Notes under the pieces: model-generated
What the model was told of the DNA's origin: nothing
Seen by the model: only the letters and a program-made list of their open reading frames with translations
Databases searched by the model: none
Part shown: positions 44,305 to 56,938 of the stretch, in pieces
How the letters are laid out: the number at the start of each line of letters is the position of its first letter
How positions within the stretch are numbered: position 1 is the stretch's first letter
Made by a program: the position numbers and the translations under genes
Origin: Annona cherimola
Lineage: Eukaryota; Streptophyta; Magnoliopsida; Magnoliales; Annonaceae
Assembly (NCBI GenBank): GCA_030490835.1
Contig: CM059971.1
Location: forward strand, 38,736,012-38,800,011
Direction of reading: 5' to 3'
Length of the DNA: 64,000 bases

Positions 44305-47300
44305 TGTGATACTCAGACCAATTGAGGTCTATACATGTAAATTACACATTTAACTTTGATTAATTGTAATATTCAATTGAATAATTGAGATTAAGCCTAA
44401 TGATTAAGTAAGGTGATTAAATTAATCACCATAGCTCAATGTGGGTTAATGTATACAAAGAGACTAAATGAGGTATGGGAAACGATGATGTGTCATGATT
44501 AATTATTTCATATATTATGATTTAATTGATGATAATTAGAATGATAATTATGGGATTGATGTGATTAATGTTAGAAAATTCGTAACTTGACGCTTAGAAG
44601 GCGAATTGATGTGAAACTTGAAGGGTAAGCACATGATGATGTGCTCTACCTTATGAATGGAATGAATTATATTAATTATGATTTGATTATGGTGTTAATT
44701 ATTTAATTTCATCTAAATCCAATAGACAATGTCAAATGCCCATAACTTACACGAGAAGGGTCATTTTGACATGAAATTTTTCATGGATAGTTAAAATGAC
44801 ATGACTTATCATATGGATAAGTTTGATTAAGCTAATTATCATGAAAAAATGCTTAATCACAAAAAGACAAAATCAGTTGATTTTTGTCTTCAAAAAAGAG
44901 ACATGTCATTAATGGAAAGTAAAATGGGTTAATGCTTGGAAATGAGGTGGAATTTTGGGGCATTTTCGTTAATTCAAATTTTCAGAATTTGTGGGTAAAA
45001 AGTCTAGCAAAATCAAGGGTGATTAATGGCTGAAGATTGGGTAAAAATTGTTGGCACAAAATGCCAAAATGGGGAGGTTAAGGGGGACGCGCTCAAGGAC
45101 TATTTGGGCAGATTTTTGTTTCTTAAAAATTCTGCAAAAATGCAAATTAGAGGATAAACATTCCAGCAAATCAAGAGGATACATATGGATTTTATAAATC
45201 TCAAAATAAGGTGGAAATTAAATGTGAAAACAGATTATATAAGGGGTGTAAGGGCGCTCACGCCCCTTTTTCAAAGTGGATAGCTTTGTGTAAAAAAAAA
45301 TACTAAGTTCAGCAATAGCGGACGTCCCAAGCAAGGGGAAAGTAGAGGGAAAATGGAAGAAAAATAGGAAGAGATTGTGATATCCAGACCTAAGTAGGAC
45401 CCTTACATATAAATGTGACTTATTTATTATTTGATTGAATTATTGATTTTACGGCTATCAATTAAAGAGAGGTGATTAAATTAATCACCATAGCTCAATA
45501 AGGGTCAATGTGACTAAAGAGACCCAATGAGAGTTAGAAAATGTGGATATGTCATGAATAATTATCTCATATATTATAATTTAATTAATGAAGATTATGA
45601 TGATAATTATAAATTTAAGGTGATAAATATTAGAAAATTCATAACTTGACGCCTATAAGGCGGAATGAGGTAAAATTTAAAAGGTAAGCACATGATGATG
45701 TGTCCAATGTCATGAATAGATTGGATTATGAAAATTATGATAAGATTAGGGTGATAATTATTTATTTTCATCCAAATCCAAAAGTTAATTTCAAATGGTC
45801 ATAACTTATGCTAGAAAGGTCATTTTGAGATGAAATTTGTCATAAACGGTTAAAACGATATGGTGAATCTTATGGATGGGTATGATTAGGCTAATTTTCA
45901 TGAAAAAATGCTAAATCACAAAAAGAATGAAAGCTATTGACTTTTGGTCCTATAAAGTGACATACCAATTAATGAAAAGTCAAGCTAGTTAATAAGGTGA
46001 TTAATGGCTCAAGTGAGGTGTTCAAAGAGGGGATTTTTTAGCATATTATGTGATTTATTGAAAATGCAAAATGCATGAAAAAGGAGCTGGAATTTATGGG
46101 GCATAAATGCGTGGTTTAAAAGCTAGAATGTGTAGCCATAAGAGGCTGAAGGAGGTGGCATGCATAGGACGTTCAAAGGGCTGTTTGGCTTGATTCTTTT
46201 TTATTTTTCGAATGCTAAAAATTACATGTAATTAGCCTACATGACTAGGGTGGTAAATGACATTAAATTGGGCAGCTTTTTGATGACATAAAATGCCAAA
46301 AATCAAGCCACATGTGGACATGATGGGGTGGACAACAAGATGGGCCAATCTTGAGCAAATTTTGATAATTGAAAAATCTGTTTAAAAGGTATTTTACTTG
46401 GGGTAAAGTTTTGACAACACATCAAGGGATAAGTATGCATTAACTTACCCTCCAAATGAGGTGAAAAATGATAAAAAAAAATTCAGAAATATAAAAGGAA
46501 AGGAATGGGCAGCTTGGACGTCCATAGTGGGCAGCTTGAGAGAGAAGAAAAAAGAAAGGGTAACAGCAAGGGCATCCCAAGAAAGGAATAAAAGGAAGAA
46601 AAAGAGGAAAAAAAGGGAAGAAAAGAGGAGGAGAAAAAGAAAGAAGAAAAGAAAGAAAAGAGGAAAAAAACCAAGATAGGGAAGTTGGAGCAAAACCTCT
46701 CCAATTCAAGAAAGTGTTGAGTTAAGTTTGAATCAATAAATTCTAAATTTTCTAGCTTCATTCATGGTCATAAATTTTATCCATAATGAATCCTAAGTGA
46801 TGAGTTATGAAACCCTTAATTAGGGTACTAAATGAGGAATGAATGAAAGGGATTGAATCAAGGGTTCAAGAGAGCTAAGTTTTGATGTTAGGGTTGATTA
46901 TAACCCATATACCTAGGTAGAATTTTTCTTAAATTCCAATCAATGTTGCTGTTTTAAGCATGTATCATGTTTAAATTATGATTAATATATGTTGAATTGG
47001 ATATGAATTATGAACCCTAGAAAGGGTAAACCCTAAGGTTGTCAATATGATCAAGATTTCACTCTTTTTAAGATAATTATGATGCATGAATCAACCCAAC
47101 TAATACATGGGTGAATTTAAGGGTAAAATACCCTAAATGTAGGGCACATGGGACGTCCAATATGGGGATGGAAATAAATTCAAAAATCTAAATTTTGGAA
47201 CCTAAAGGCGCGGACGTCCAAGTATGGCCAAAACATGTATGAAAGTTGCTGTTTTGAGCAACTAAGTTTATGGACTTTAAATGCATGAAAATACCCTTGA

Positions 47301-50300
47301 TATGGGATAAGAAAAGTATGATTAAGGGTTGAAATTAAAGGTTTAAAAATCTGTTATGAAACATATGTCAAGATGGACGTTGAAAATGGAAAAGAATGGT
47401 AACAAAGTTGCTGTTTTGGAACCCTACAATTAAGCAATTAAAATCTTATGAAAATACCCTAAATTATGTGTTAATTAAGTTTTTTAATTATGTCATAATG
47501 GAGGATAAGTTTCTGTTTTGAAAAAGATTGAAAAATACATGTTATATGTGTAGTTAAAAGGGTGTACATCAAGGGTATGTATGGCAAGGTTGAGAAATAC
47601 CTAAGTATGGTTTGCTAAAAGCAAAAATGAATAGAAATGTGATTAAATAGCAAAGTAAGGTGTTGTTTTGTTAATGATTTGTAATCTCAAATTTTGAGAT
47701 TAATATATAAGGCCTAAACTATCAAGTATGTTCCTAAAGTGAGCATCGACGTGTGAAATGTAAAAAATAAATGATATGTGATAAATAGGAAGCAATGAGC
47801 TTCCATATATAGAGTAAATGGAAGAATATGATGTGTTTAAAGGTTTACCTTACATAAGGGTATTAAAAATGAAATGGAATGAATGATATGATATGATATG
47901 TCATGTTGCTATGTATGAATACCCGACTTGGAATATAAGTGGGTTATGTATGCTAATGAAAAGCATGAGGGTTAGAAAACTAAGTTATATGCAAGCATAT
48001 AAGGTTATGTGTATGAATGCAATGTCATTCTTATGTGTATAGGCAAAGGCAAATAAAAAATTGATACAGAAAGCTGACGTGATTCAGGTAAGCAAGCAAC
48101 TTTCTAAAAGTTTTGCATTCTCAAACTATGATAAAATAATTGCAAATGCTATTTAAATGTTTTATATTGATTAGCAAATGGATGTTTAATTTTTTTAAAT
48201 TTATTTATGGATGGTCATTCCTTATCTCAATATGTTATTGCAATGTTGTTTAACTATGACAAATGATTTGTTAACGATTTATCAAAAGGGTTGAGAACCT
48301 ATGGTTCACATGTTGTTTATGAAAATTATGCTAGCATGTCCAAGTTCATGGTGCACAAGAAATTAGATCCACTTTGAAGGTGTAAGCTGACCGATTGTCT
48401 CCCTTTAGTGTGACCAAGTCGCTGAGATAGGCCAAAGGCCGGCGGCGCCCTCCCTGAGATGGGAGAAGACGGAGACGGATGATCGTCTAGCTAGCGTACT
48501 GTCCTATGATGTTCATGTTTTATGATAATGCATTGCATTATTTATGATATACCCATTATGGGTATAATGGTTCATGTTTTTCATGATATACCCTCGAGTG
48601 GGTATAATGATGTTTTTCAAGATGTTATTTAAATGAAAAAGTTTGCCTGCAAAATGAATTGCTTGAAAAACTATGCAGCTTGCTTATTGAGTTTTCGACT
48701 CACGTTTTGTTTTCTAAACCCTAAGACAGGTGCAAGGACGAATGCAGCAAGAAGCATCAGTTAAATAATGAGAAATGATAATTCTATGGATGCCTGTATA
48801 TGGTATTATGTGTGGAAAATGTACAATGAATTGAATAATTGCTATGTGATACAATTTATCAAATTACACTATAGTGTATGTTGAATTGTTGGATTGATAA
48901 AGAAAAAAATTTTAAGGATGAATGATCAAGGTATAATGTGCTATGCTATGAATGATATAGGATTTATGATATATAATGGATATATCAGGACTTGATAATG
49001 GCCTGGATAGGCGAATTGATGCGAAATCGAACATGAATGATGTGATTAACTCATGAAGTAAATGATAAAACGATAAATATTCAATAAATCCCGTTGTGTG
49101 ACAGGGCAACAATCCTGATAACGTTTACCAATCAATAACAGTCTCGGAGTAAAGCTTAGGATGTGTCGCTCGATTTGGGGCTCCATAGAGAAAGAGGAAG
49201 AAATAAAGCTTGACAAGTGGGTGCCAAAAAACTATACAAGTTCAAGTAGGTATCCAACTAAGTTTGGGTTTATAAATTTCTAAGTTTTCTAGCTCAATTC
49301 AAGGGTCATAAATTGATTCATTTATGAACCCTAAATGATGATTTATTAAGCCCTTAATAGGGGTTACTAAATGCCAAATGAACTAGAGAGTTGAATTCGA
49401 GCTTTCAAGAATGTTATATGTGGTTTTAGGGTTGATTATCCTAAGTATATCATGCTGAAATTTTTATAAATTTCCAATTAAAGTTGTCATTTTGAGCATA
49501 TGATATGTGTGGATTATGTTAAATGTTTCCATGATTAATATATGTTGAATTAAGCATATTTGATGGACCTTAGAAAGCTGAAACATAGACTTGACAATTA
49601 AATGAAAATTCTACTCATTTGAGGTGGAATTTGTGCATGATTTAAATAACCTAATATGTGGGTGATTTGGAAGGTAAAATATCCTAAATATAAGGAGGAA
49701 TGGACATCCAACATGGGGCTGAAAAAATATTCAAAAAAAATCTATTTTATTTGGACATGGAATGTGGACGTCCAAGGATGGCAAAGTATGGAAGGAAAGT
49801 TTCTATTTTGGAAAAGTTAATTTATGGACTTTGACTTCATGAAAACATCCTAAATATGGAGCAAGAAGAGGATGTCCAAAGGCTGAAATTAAAAATATAA
49901 AAATTTATTTATGGGACACATATTGATACGGACGTCCAAAGGTGGAAAAATGTGGAAAATTATGATGAAAAAGTTATTTTTTGGAACCATGTAATTAAGG
50001 AATTTTAATATCATTATTATACCCTAAATTATGTGCTAATTAAGTGTTTTAATTAAGCCAAAATGGAAGGCAAGGTGCTGTTTTGAACAAAATTGAATTA
50101 CACATAATATATGTGTAACTAAGAGGGCACACATGAAGGGTATGGATGACAAGAATGAGAAATGACTAAACATGATTTGTTAAAATGCAAAAATGAAAGG
50201 AAGTAAGGTAAAATGTGAAAAGAAGGGGCTGTTTTGATAAAATTAAGAAACCTCAAAAATTTGAAGTTAATATGTAAAACTCTAACTCATAAGTGCCTTA

Positions 50301-51786
50301 AATGAGTACTACTATGTAAAATGTAAGAATTTGGTGTTGAATGATAAATGGGAAGTGTTGAACTTCCATATATTGAGTTAAATGAAAGGTTATAATAAGC
50401 TTGAAATTTTTCCTAAAAAAGGGTATTAAAAATGAAAATAATAGATGCTATGGAAGCACAAGTTATACCGATGTGTGAATAGAAAAATGAACACCCAACT
50501 TGAAAAACAAGTGGGATAAGTAAATTGATGTAAATCATGAGGGTTGGAAAACTATATAATATGCAAGCATATGGAATTATGTTTATGAATGCAATGTCAT
50601 TCTTATGTGTTTAGACAAAGGCAAAGAAAAGTTGGATGAAGAAAACTGAAGTAAATTTAGGTAAGTAAGCAAATTTTTAAAACTTGCTTTCTCAAAAATT
50701 ATGACAATATGTTGCAAATTACTATTTAAATGCTTTCAATTATCTTACAAATGGATGTTTAAATGTTTTTGGAATTATTTAAGGATGATAATCCCTATAA
50801 CTCTTGCAAATGCTCTTGAACACTACTTTATTAAATGATATTGAGAAATTATGGCTCAAATGCTTATTCATGAAAATCATGCTAGCATGTCCATGTCTAT
50901 GTCTATGTTCATGGTGCACAAGGTACTAGGTCTACTTAAGAGGTCTAAGTAGACCGATTGTCCCCCTTTAGTGTGATCAAGTCGCTAAAACAGGTCATAG
51001 GCCGGTGGTGCCCTCCCTGAGATGGCAGCAGGATGATGGATGGTTGCCAAGCTAGCGTACTATCCTATGATGTTCATGTTCATGACGATAATAATGCATT
51101 ACATTATTCATGATATACCCATTATGGGTATGATGTTGCATTTTTCATAATATACCCATGAGTGGGTATGATGTTAGTTTTAAAGATGTTATTTAAATAA
51201 AAACTTTTTTTGAAAAATGAATTGCCTGAAAACTATGCAGCTTACTTACTGAGTTTATACTCACGATTTTTTTTCCAAACCCTAAGACAGGTACAAAGAT
51301 CGCTACAAAGGAGGAGCACGGGTTTAATGAAGAAATATGATTTATATGTTCTTGTAAATGCACCTATATGATGAAAAGTGTATTATGAATTGACAGTTTG
51401 TAATTTATTTAAATTTATGATATTTACACTGTTGATGTGTGATATGGATTGGTGTATATTGAATTGAGAAAAAAAATATTGATGGATGATGAATGTACAC
51501 CTTAACATGATATGAACGCCAAGGAATTTTATGTTGTATGATGGAATATGATGTGTAGGAAACAAATTTTAAATATGTATATCAGGGTTTGACGTTCGCT
51601 AAGGAGGGAAAAATTATGTATCAATGACTAAGTGTCATGTGATAAACTCGTATGTAGTGGTTATTAAATGTGTATGCATGTTAAAATCCCGCCGTGTGAC
51701 AGAGCAACAATTCTGATCACGTTTACCAATCAATAAACGATCTTGGAGTAACGCTCATGTTGTGTCGCTCGGATTAGGGCGCCATA
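44305..51786 (+). mobile_element. T-family LTR, older forward copy, split by a second copy
   Basis: Starts TGTGATACTCAGACC (44305) and ends GGGCGCCATA (51786). Without the nested copy (45376-49187) its parts (44305-45375 and 49188-51786) total 3670 bp, nearly the length of the nested copy. Flanks CATCA (44300-44304) and CATAA (51787-51791) look like an aged target duplication. It sits inside the inverted T copy: 43234-44304 and 51787-51970 join into one continuous T sequence when it is removed. No coding frame. Confidence 0.82.
45376..49187 (+). mobile_element. T-family solo LTR, younger copy
   Basis: 3812 bp, from TGTGATATCCAGACC to GGGGCTCCATA, inserted in the purine-rich part of the older copy. 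Flanks GAGAT (45371-45375) and GAGAA (49188-49192). The purine run of the interrupted host resumes with AAAGAGGAAGAAATAAAG. Shared landmarks with the older copy include TTGACGC.TA.AAGGCG, TAAGCACATGATGATGTG, GGTGCACAAG, ATACCCATTATGGGTAT and CTTACTGAGTTT. Open frames over the purine-rich stretch (46440-46761) are artefacts of composition. Confidence 0.84.
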
Positions 51787-51970
51787 CATAATTTTCTACA
51801 CCTTGTTTTGTCTTTTTATGCACATTAAACCACATTGAGCAAAGGTGATTAACTTAACCATCTTACTTAATCATTTGCCCTAATCTCATTCATCAAATTC
51901 AATCATACAATTAATAATTATCAAATTCCAAAATTACATCTATCAGTCTCAAAATATTTTAGGTATCACA
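51787..51970 (-). mobile_element. T-family LTR, inverted copy, terminal part
   Basis: On the minus strand it begins TGTGATACC (51970), as the forward copies begin TGTGATAC/TGTGATATC. It contains GATTAAGTAAGATGGTTAAG and TTGCTCAATGTGG, matching 44400-44450. It is the outer end of the copy continued at 43234-44304. Confidence 0.8.
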
Positions 51971-52272
51971 CATATACACCAAGGAGATCGATCCCTGATG
52001 ACTTGAAGCTCCGAACAGCATATTGAACAGTGAAGTTGTAATCCAAGTCGACTTTACTTGCGACTTAGGTCAAGTCTCAGACCAAGTCGACCTCGAAATG
52101 GAACTTGAAGCTAAAAGTAAGGATGAAACTGCTGAGAAGAACATGCTGAAGACCGAAGTCACAAACCAAGTCGACTCCAGTTTGTGACTTGGGTGAAGTT
52201 GCACCTGCATTCAACTCCGAGCGCGACTTGGATCGTAACGATCGGAAAAATTCGAACGTTGGCGTATTAAAT
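51971..52272 (+). mobile_element. copia LTR fragment, inverted, first part
   Basis: Contains several CCAAGTCGACT sites and ends AAAAATTCGAACGTTGGCG, the reverse complement of the region around 42340-42360. Its continuation is at 56060-56938. Its outer end has been lost. Confidence 0.8.
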
Positions 52273-52529
52273 TGATAACTCGTGAAAATGCGAGTTATCA
52301 TGACCCATTTTAGGCTATTTTTGAGTGTTAGTCCAAGAGATTAGGCTTAGTTTGCATCAATTTAGCTGAATTTTCACTCGCTTTGCATTTTAGGAACATT
52401 ATATAGTTTTTATCCATTTTTAGTATAAATTAAGCATTTTTAGTTCATTCATTTTTTGTAGGAAGGACGGACAATTACAGGCATGCGAGCGAGCCGAATG
52501 CAGAACAGAGCTAAGTGAAGAAGCAAGTA

Positions 52530-52890
52530 GGCTGGCGCCTAGGCGCCACGCTACATGCTTTAGCCAAAATCTCCAACACCTCACACGACAGAGTTGCTTC
52601 TAGTAAGTTGGAGCCCAGGTGCCGGAGTGGGGCGCCTAGGCATCACTTCGCTAACATCCAAACGAATTCCAAAAGAGTTTCCAGGTCATAAAACTTCCAA
52701 GGAGTTGGTGCCCAAGCTCCGGCTTGGGGCGCCTGGCGCCATGACATGAGCATATAGGTATTTCAAGGAGTTCTAAGTCACAAAACCTCCAGGGAGTTGG
52801 CGCCCAGGCGCCACGGCACAAGTAAGCAGGGCATCCCGATGAAGTTTCTAAGTTACACAGCACACAGGAAGTTGGCACCTAGTGCCACTA
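52530..52890 (+). repeat. array of GGCGCC palindromes, spacing about 73-95 bp
   Basis: Four to five units each carry a GTTGG(C/A/T)(G/A)CC...GGCGCC block, with GGCGCCTAGGCGCC (52534-52547) a perfect 14-base palindrome. Related blocks lie at about 52609, 52704, 52797 and 52870. The units are degenerate and much richer in GC than the surroundings. Confidence 0.75.
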
Positions 52891-53650
52891 CGCATCCTTA
52901 CGCGCAGGTTTTTGCATGTGTTGCGCAAGCTAACCAGTTTAAATAGAAACCAAGGGAGTCGTGCGCAGGGAGGGGGAGCTGACGGAACAGACCTGTAGAG
53001 AAAGAACAGAATCCGTTTGAAGCGCGGATTGAAGAGGAGATTTACCCGTTGGTGGAAACTTCCGAGATTCAATTTCCTCTTCCTCTTTTTATTTTTCTTT
53101 CTCTTTTTTCCTGGATACTTTCAATATGGATGTAAAGGATTTTTATGCCATGTCTTTGAGCTAAACTTCCATTAGATGGATAGTTAGGATGAATTGATAT
53201 CTAACTATATTGTATTGGTTCTTTAAAGATTCAGGAATGAATATTTGACTTCAATATGATTGTGTGATGTGGATTTACCCTTGCATGTGTTGTTTAATGC
53301 TTTTTACAAGATTAGCTACCTTATAAGATGATTTAATTGTATCATTAATCCTTGGAAAGGAAAGATCTCTACTAGATTTATGTCTAGAGCATAGGTTTCC
53401 TCTTGGTTAAGGAGAGTTGTTTAATAGATAGGAATATACCGTTAAACCATATGTAGTCATGAACAAGTTATGAATTCATCAATTCCACTTTATTTAATGG
53501 TATGAGAACATAGCAATTGAATAGGGTGTAATTACCTTTATATGTATTGGAAGATATATATAAAGACTATTGAACTTGGGCTAGTAAATCCTTGTACAAT
53601 CTAATGAAAAGGAACCAATGCGATATAGTTTAGATTCAAAGATTCCCAAC

Positions 53651-55786
53651 TGTAATAATTAGGAAAAAAATTGATGAGTTGACTATTCAACTGATGATGT
53701 GTCCACTGAGGTGCCATCCTGACCATTGACCATTTGACCAAGCAATGGGCCAAGAATAAGTGGAAGGTTATTGGGCTAGACCCAAATAAGCCCACTTAGA
53801 ATGATGAGTTGAGTTATATAAAATATCGCGAGTATTTAACTCAACAGCCCAATGTGCTTAAGTGGTTAATGTGTTGGTCTTTGGTAGAGGAGGTCTCGAG
53901 TTCGAATCCCATGAGTGTATAAATGATGTATTTTGCCTTTTTTTGGGCTCTGTGAGCCTCACCAGTTTAAAATTCGAATTTAAAATTTGATTTAAGATTG
54001 GATTGCGATCAGGGATCTTGAAATTCGAATTTGAAGTAAATTTGAGATCGGATTGCGATCGGTGAACTTGAAATTCAAGTTTGAAATGAAATTAGAATTC
54101 AAGCGGAAAATCCTCCGGTGAATCCTCCGGTGAGCTATAAATAAACGACTTGGGTACTCGATGGAGATACCAGAGGAAAGAGGAGGAACGCTGCCGCAGG
54201 AGAAAGGAAAATGCCGATCCAATCCGTTCAAGCAATCCATTTCATTTTCTTCTTTAAGGTAAGGAGGATTTTGCCTTTTTAGCCTTTAATTATGGCATGA
54301 TTTAATGAGGATTTATCACATAATTATTTAGTGGTTTACTAATATGTGATTTTTTTAGCCATTAATCATGCTGGGATGATATGAGATATTATATGTTTAA
54401 TTGCACATGGAATGGATGCCACATAATTATTTGAGAAATGTATTCTTTACATTAAATTAATTATGTGAGGATTTATCAATAATTTTGAGGATGTATAACA
54501 TAAAGGTAATTTTGGGCAAGATGGAAAGCATAATGGCATAATTATAATTTATTTTGAGTAAAATAAATTAACGAGTAAAATTATGTACGTTATATTATGC
54601 TTGGATGGCCTAAAATTAAATATGTTAGCCAAATTATTGATGAGATGAATTTTTAATGCATTTTAATGCATTTAAGATGTTTAAAGGAGATATATATACG
54701 AAAATAATATTAAAATATTATTATATATATCTTGTATAAATGGTCGGATGGAAAAAATGGATGTTACTGCCTATTTTCGAGTTTTTGGATATTTTACAAT
54801 TCTGCCTAATGGTTTTTCTGAAAATCATAAGCTGTCAAGGAGTTTCTGTAAAATCAGAAAACAGCAGGAGAATCTGTAAATTTCCAGGAGATGGTACGGG
54901 CTTCAGGGAGCGGGCTGGATCCAGGCTGAGCCCAGCTGCAGACGAGCCAAACTGTTGCAATGGGCCTCAGAAGGAGGATCCAGTGAGCCAACCCATGGCT
55001 TGGAGCCCAGAGATGATACCCAGGTAGAAGCCCAGGCAATAAAGCCCAGAGCGCAGCCCACCAGGAAGCCCAGTCGGGCAAGACCACCGGCGGCGAGCCC
55101 AAGTCGCCAGCGGCGAGGGACACGTAGCACCTTTTGGTGCGTTCATCTTCAAATTGATGTAAATTGAGCTCTCGAGGTCCGATTTGAGTGATCCAGGGGT
55201 CATTTCCTATGGATTTGGACATTCTGAGTTCAATGGAAGGGCTAGATTAGCCAAATGATGCCTAGAAGTTTGAGTTTTGGGGACAGAAGAGTATCTTAAA
55301 GGATTTAAGGTCTTAAATCCTTAGGGTAGTCCCCAAATTTTAAGTTGAGTACTTCTAGGAAGAGATGATGACATATAAGATGTTTTAAAGGCTCTAAAAG
55401 TTGAGCAATTGAGTGAAGATGATGTGTTCTTATGATCTTAATTGCAGGGCATAATCCTACTTACTAAGTTCTTGTGAACTTACCCCTTTTTCCTTTGACT
55501 CTCAGATGATCTCGTGGATGGTGGCCAATGAGATGGTGGTGGCGTGCTAATGAATAAATCTTTTTATTTATTTCTTTCTATGTAATGAGTGGCTTGACTT
55601 GGATGTAAAGAATCTATTGAAGTGGGCATGTTTGTAATAACTCTATGGACTTGGATGTAATAATGCAAGTTTATTTCTTACCTAAATGAGATGGTTTAAT
55701 CGTCGCGTGGAAAGATCCTGGAGTTTTAAAACGACTTGGACCGAAAATTTAGGCAAAAGCCTTAATTTTTAGTTCAGGCCGTTACA
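53651..55786 (+). mobile_element. solo LTR with TSD CCAAC
   Basis: 2136 bp from TGTAATAATTAGG to GGCCGTTACA, with CCAAC on both sides (53646-53650, 55787-55791). It has a TATA-like CTATAAATA at 54135-54143, a GC-rich segment (54900-55130), a late TACTTACTAAGTT block and a tRNA-like segment. Open frames in the GC-rich part (54740-55222) have no family features. Confidence 0.88.
53846..53915 (+). other. tRNA-like segment with A and B box matches
   Basis: TGCTTAAGTGG (53855-53865) resembles a pol III A box and GAGTTCGAATCCC (53898-53910) a B box, 43 bp apart, as in a tRNA. The acceptor stem does not pair convincingly and there is no recognisable anticodon stem, so I do not call a tRNA gene. Similar segments occur in other long plant LTRs as I remember them. 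Confidence 0.6.
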
Positions 55787-56015
55787 CCAACTATCCATCG
55801 GTCATCCCCAATCTATAACTTCCTTCTAGTATTCCAGTTGTCCCGTGGACTCTTTTCTATTTCTTTTATTGCATTTGATAGCTTAGTTTTAAGTTTGAAA
55901 TCCCAATTTTCTACTCATCGAAAGCAACTAAACTGATTAATAATCCTAGTTAGATCATATCCTCGTGGGAACGATACTCTACTCACTCTTTATTACTTGA
56001 TCGGCACGTATACTT

Positions 56016-56351
56016 GCGTTAAAACGAGCATTTTAATTAGACACATACGCAACTCGTCATAAATACGCGCCACCTACCTTGCAACGTTCAAATTTATTCC
56101 CACTCTATTTAAGACTCGTGAAATGAAGCGTTAAAACGAGCATTTTAATTAGACACATACACAACTCGTCATAAATACGCGTCACCTACCTTGCAACGTT
56201 CAAATTTATTCCCACTCTATTTAAGACTCGTGAAATGAAGCGTTAAAACGAGCATTTTAATTAGACACATACACAACTCGTCATAAATACGCGTCACCTA
56301 CCTTGCAACGTTCAAATTTATTCCCACTCTATTTAAGACTCGTGAAATGAA
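56016..56351 (+). repeat. 112-bp tandem triplication across an insertion junction
   Basis: Three units start at 56016, 56128 and 56240 (GCGTTAAAACGAGCATTTTA). Units 2 and 3 are identical. Unit 1 differs at two positions (CGCAACTC vs CACAACTC, CGCGCCACC vs CGCGTCACC). Each unit includes the last 44 bp of the LTR-like element, the TAAAT duplication, and the first 60 or so bp of the copia LTR beyond it, so it arose after the insertion. Confidence 0.95.
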
Positions 56352-56938
56352 GTGAAAAGGGTTAGCTAGAGCCTTTATTAAGCTTCCATCTTCCAATCTA
56401 TAAGAAGAACTGTGTCATTCGTCATGGCACAAGCAAGTGTTGAAGTCATCTCTAACAATCTCACTCTACAAGTTCTTATTTGTGCTGAAACTTTCTCTAC
56501 ACAATTTTTAAAGTGTAGAATCTTTCTTTTAATCATTCTCTTGTGTTTTTATTTGACTTGGAGTTGGAGATCAAGGCCAAGCAAGGTCAAGTAGTGTGTG
56601 GTTGAAGTGTAACTCACCACCTACTCATGTGAAATTTGTAAAGGCTCCCTAGAGCTAGAATCTAGGAGAGAGTAAGGGCTTTACTTATAATTTTATTGAT
56701 ATAGTGAAACTCAATAAGCAAAGGTGTGCTTTTAGAAGAGTGGAGTAGGGAGGGTTGTCCGGAACTACTATAACTTCGCATGTTTGATTCCGTTGTTCTA
56801 TTTGCACTTTTATTCTCTACATTTTCATTTAAGGAGACTTAATTCACAAGGGGTTTATGGTTAATACATCGAAGGAATTTCAAAAAAAACCTAATTCACC
56901 TCTCCTCTTGAGTCTTTGCCACAAACTCGGGACCAACA
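56060..56938 (+). mobile_element. copia LTR fragment, inverted, second part
   Basis: Contains ACGCGCCACCTACCTTGCAA, CCACCTACTCATGTGAA, GAGTGGAGTAGGGAGGGTTG and ends ACTCGGGACCAACA, the reverse complement of the start of the LTR at 41669. Includes the triplication. Opposite in orientation to the element at 31912-43233. Confidence 0.87.

Larger units (their letters stand above)
52273..56059 (+). mobile_element. LTR-like element (TG...CA) with TSD TAAAT, interrupted by a solo LTR
   Basis: Starts TGATAACTCGTGAAAATGCG and ends ACGCAACTCGTCA. Both sides carry TAAAT (52268-52272 and 56060-56064), and removing it restores the copia LTR. Without the nested insertion it is about 1.65 kb. It contains no frame, and has GGCGCC-rich repeats (52530-52890) and a terminal CCTCGTGGGAACGATACTC block as in long LTRs of plant gypsy elements. 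I read it as a solo LTR, possibly of a Tat/Athila-like element. The family is not proven. Confidence 0.82.

Noticed and set aside
46440..46761. Several overlapping frames of 70-90 codons on both strands
   Set aside because: They cover a purine-rich run within a T-family LTR. Their products are almost only Lys/Arg/Glu or Phe/Ser/Leu, as composition predicts.
53846..53915. A possible functional tRNA gene
   Set aside because: A and B box matches exist, but I cannot fold an acceptor stem or anticodon arm, and it lies inside an LTR.
54740..55222. Overlapping frames up to 122 codons in a GC-rich patch
   Set aside because: They lie within a solo LTR with clear TG...CA ends and target duplication. 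No protein family features and frames exist on both strands.
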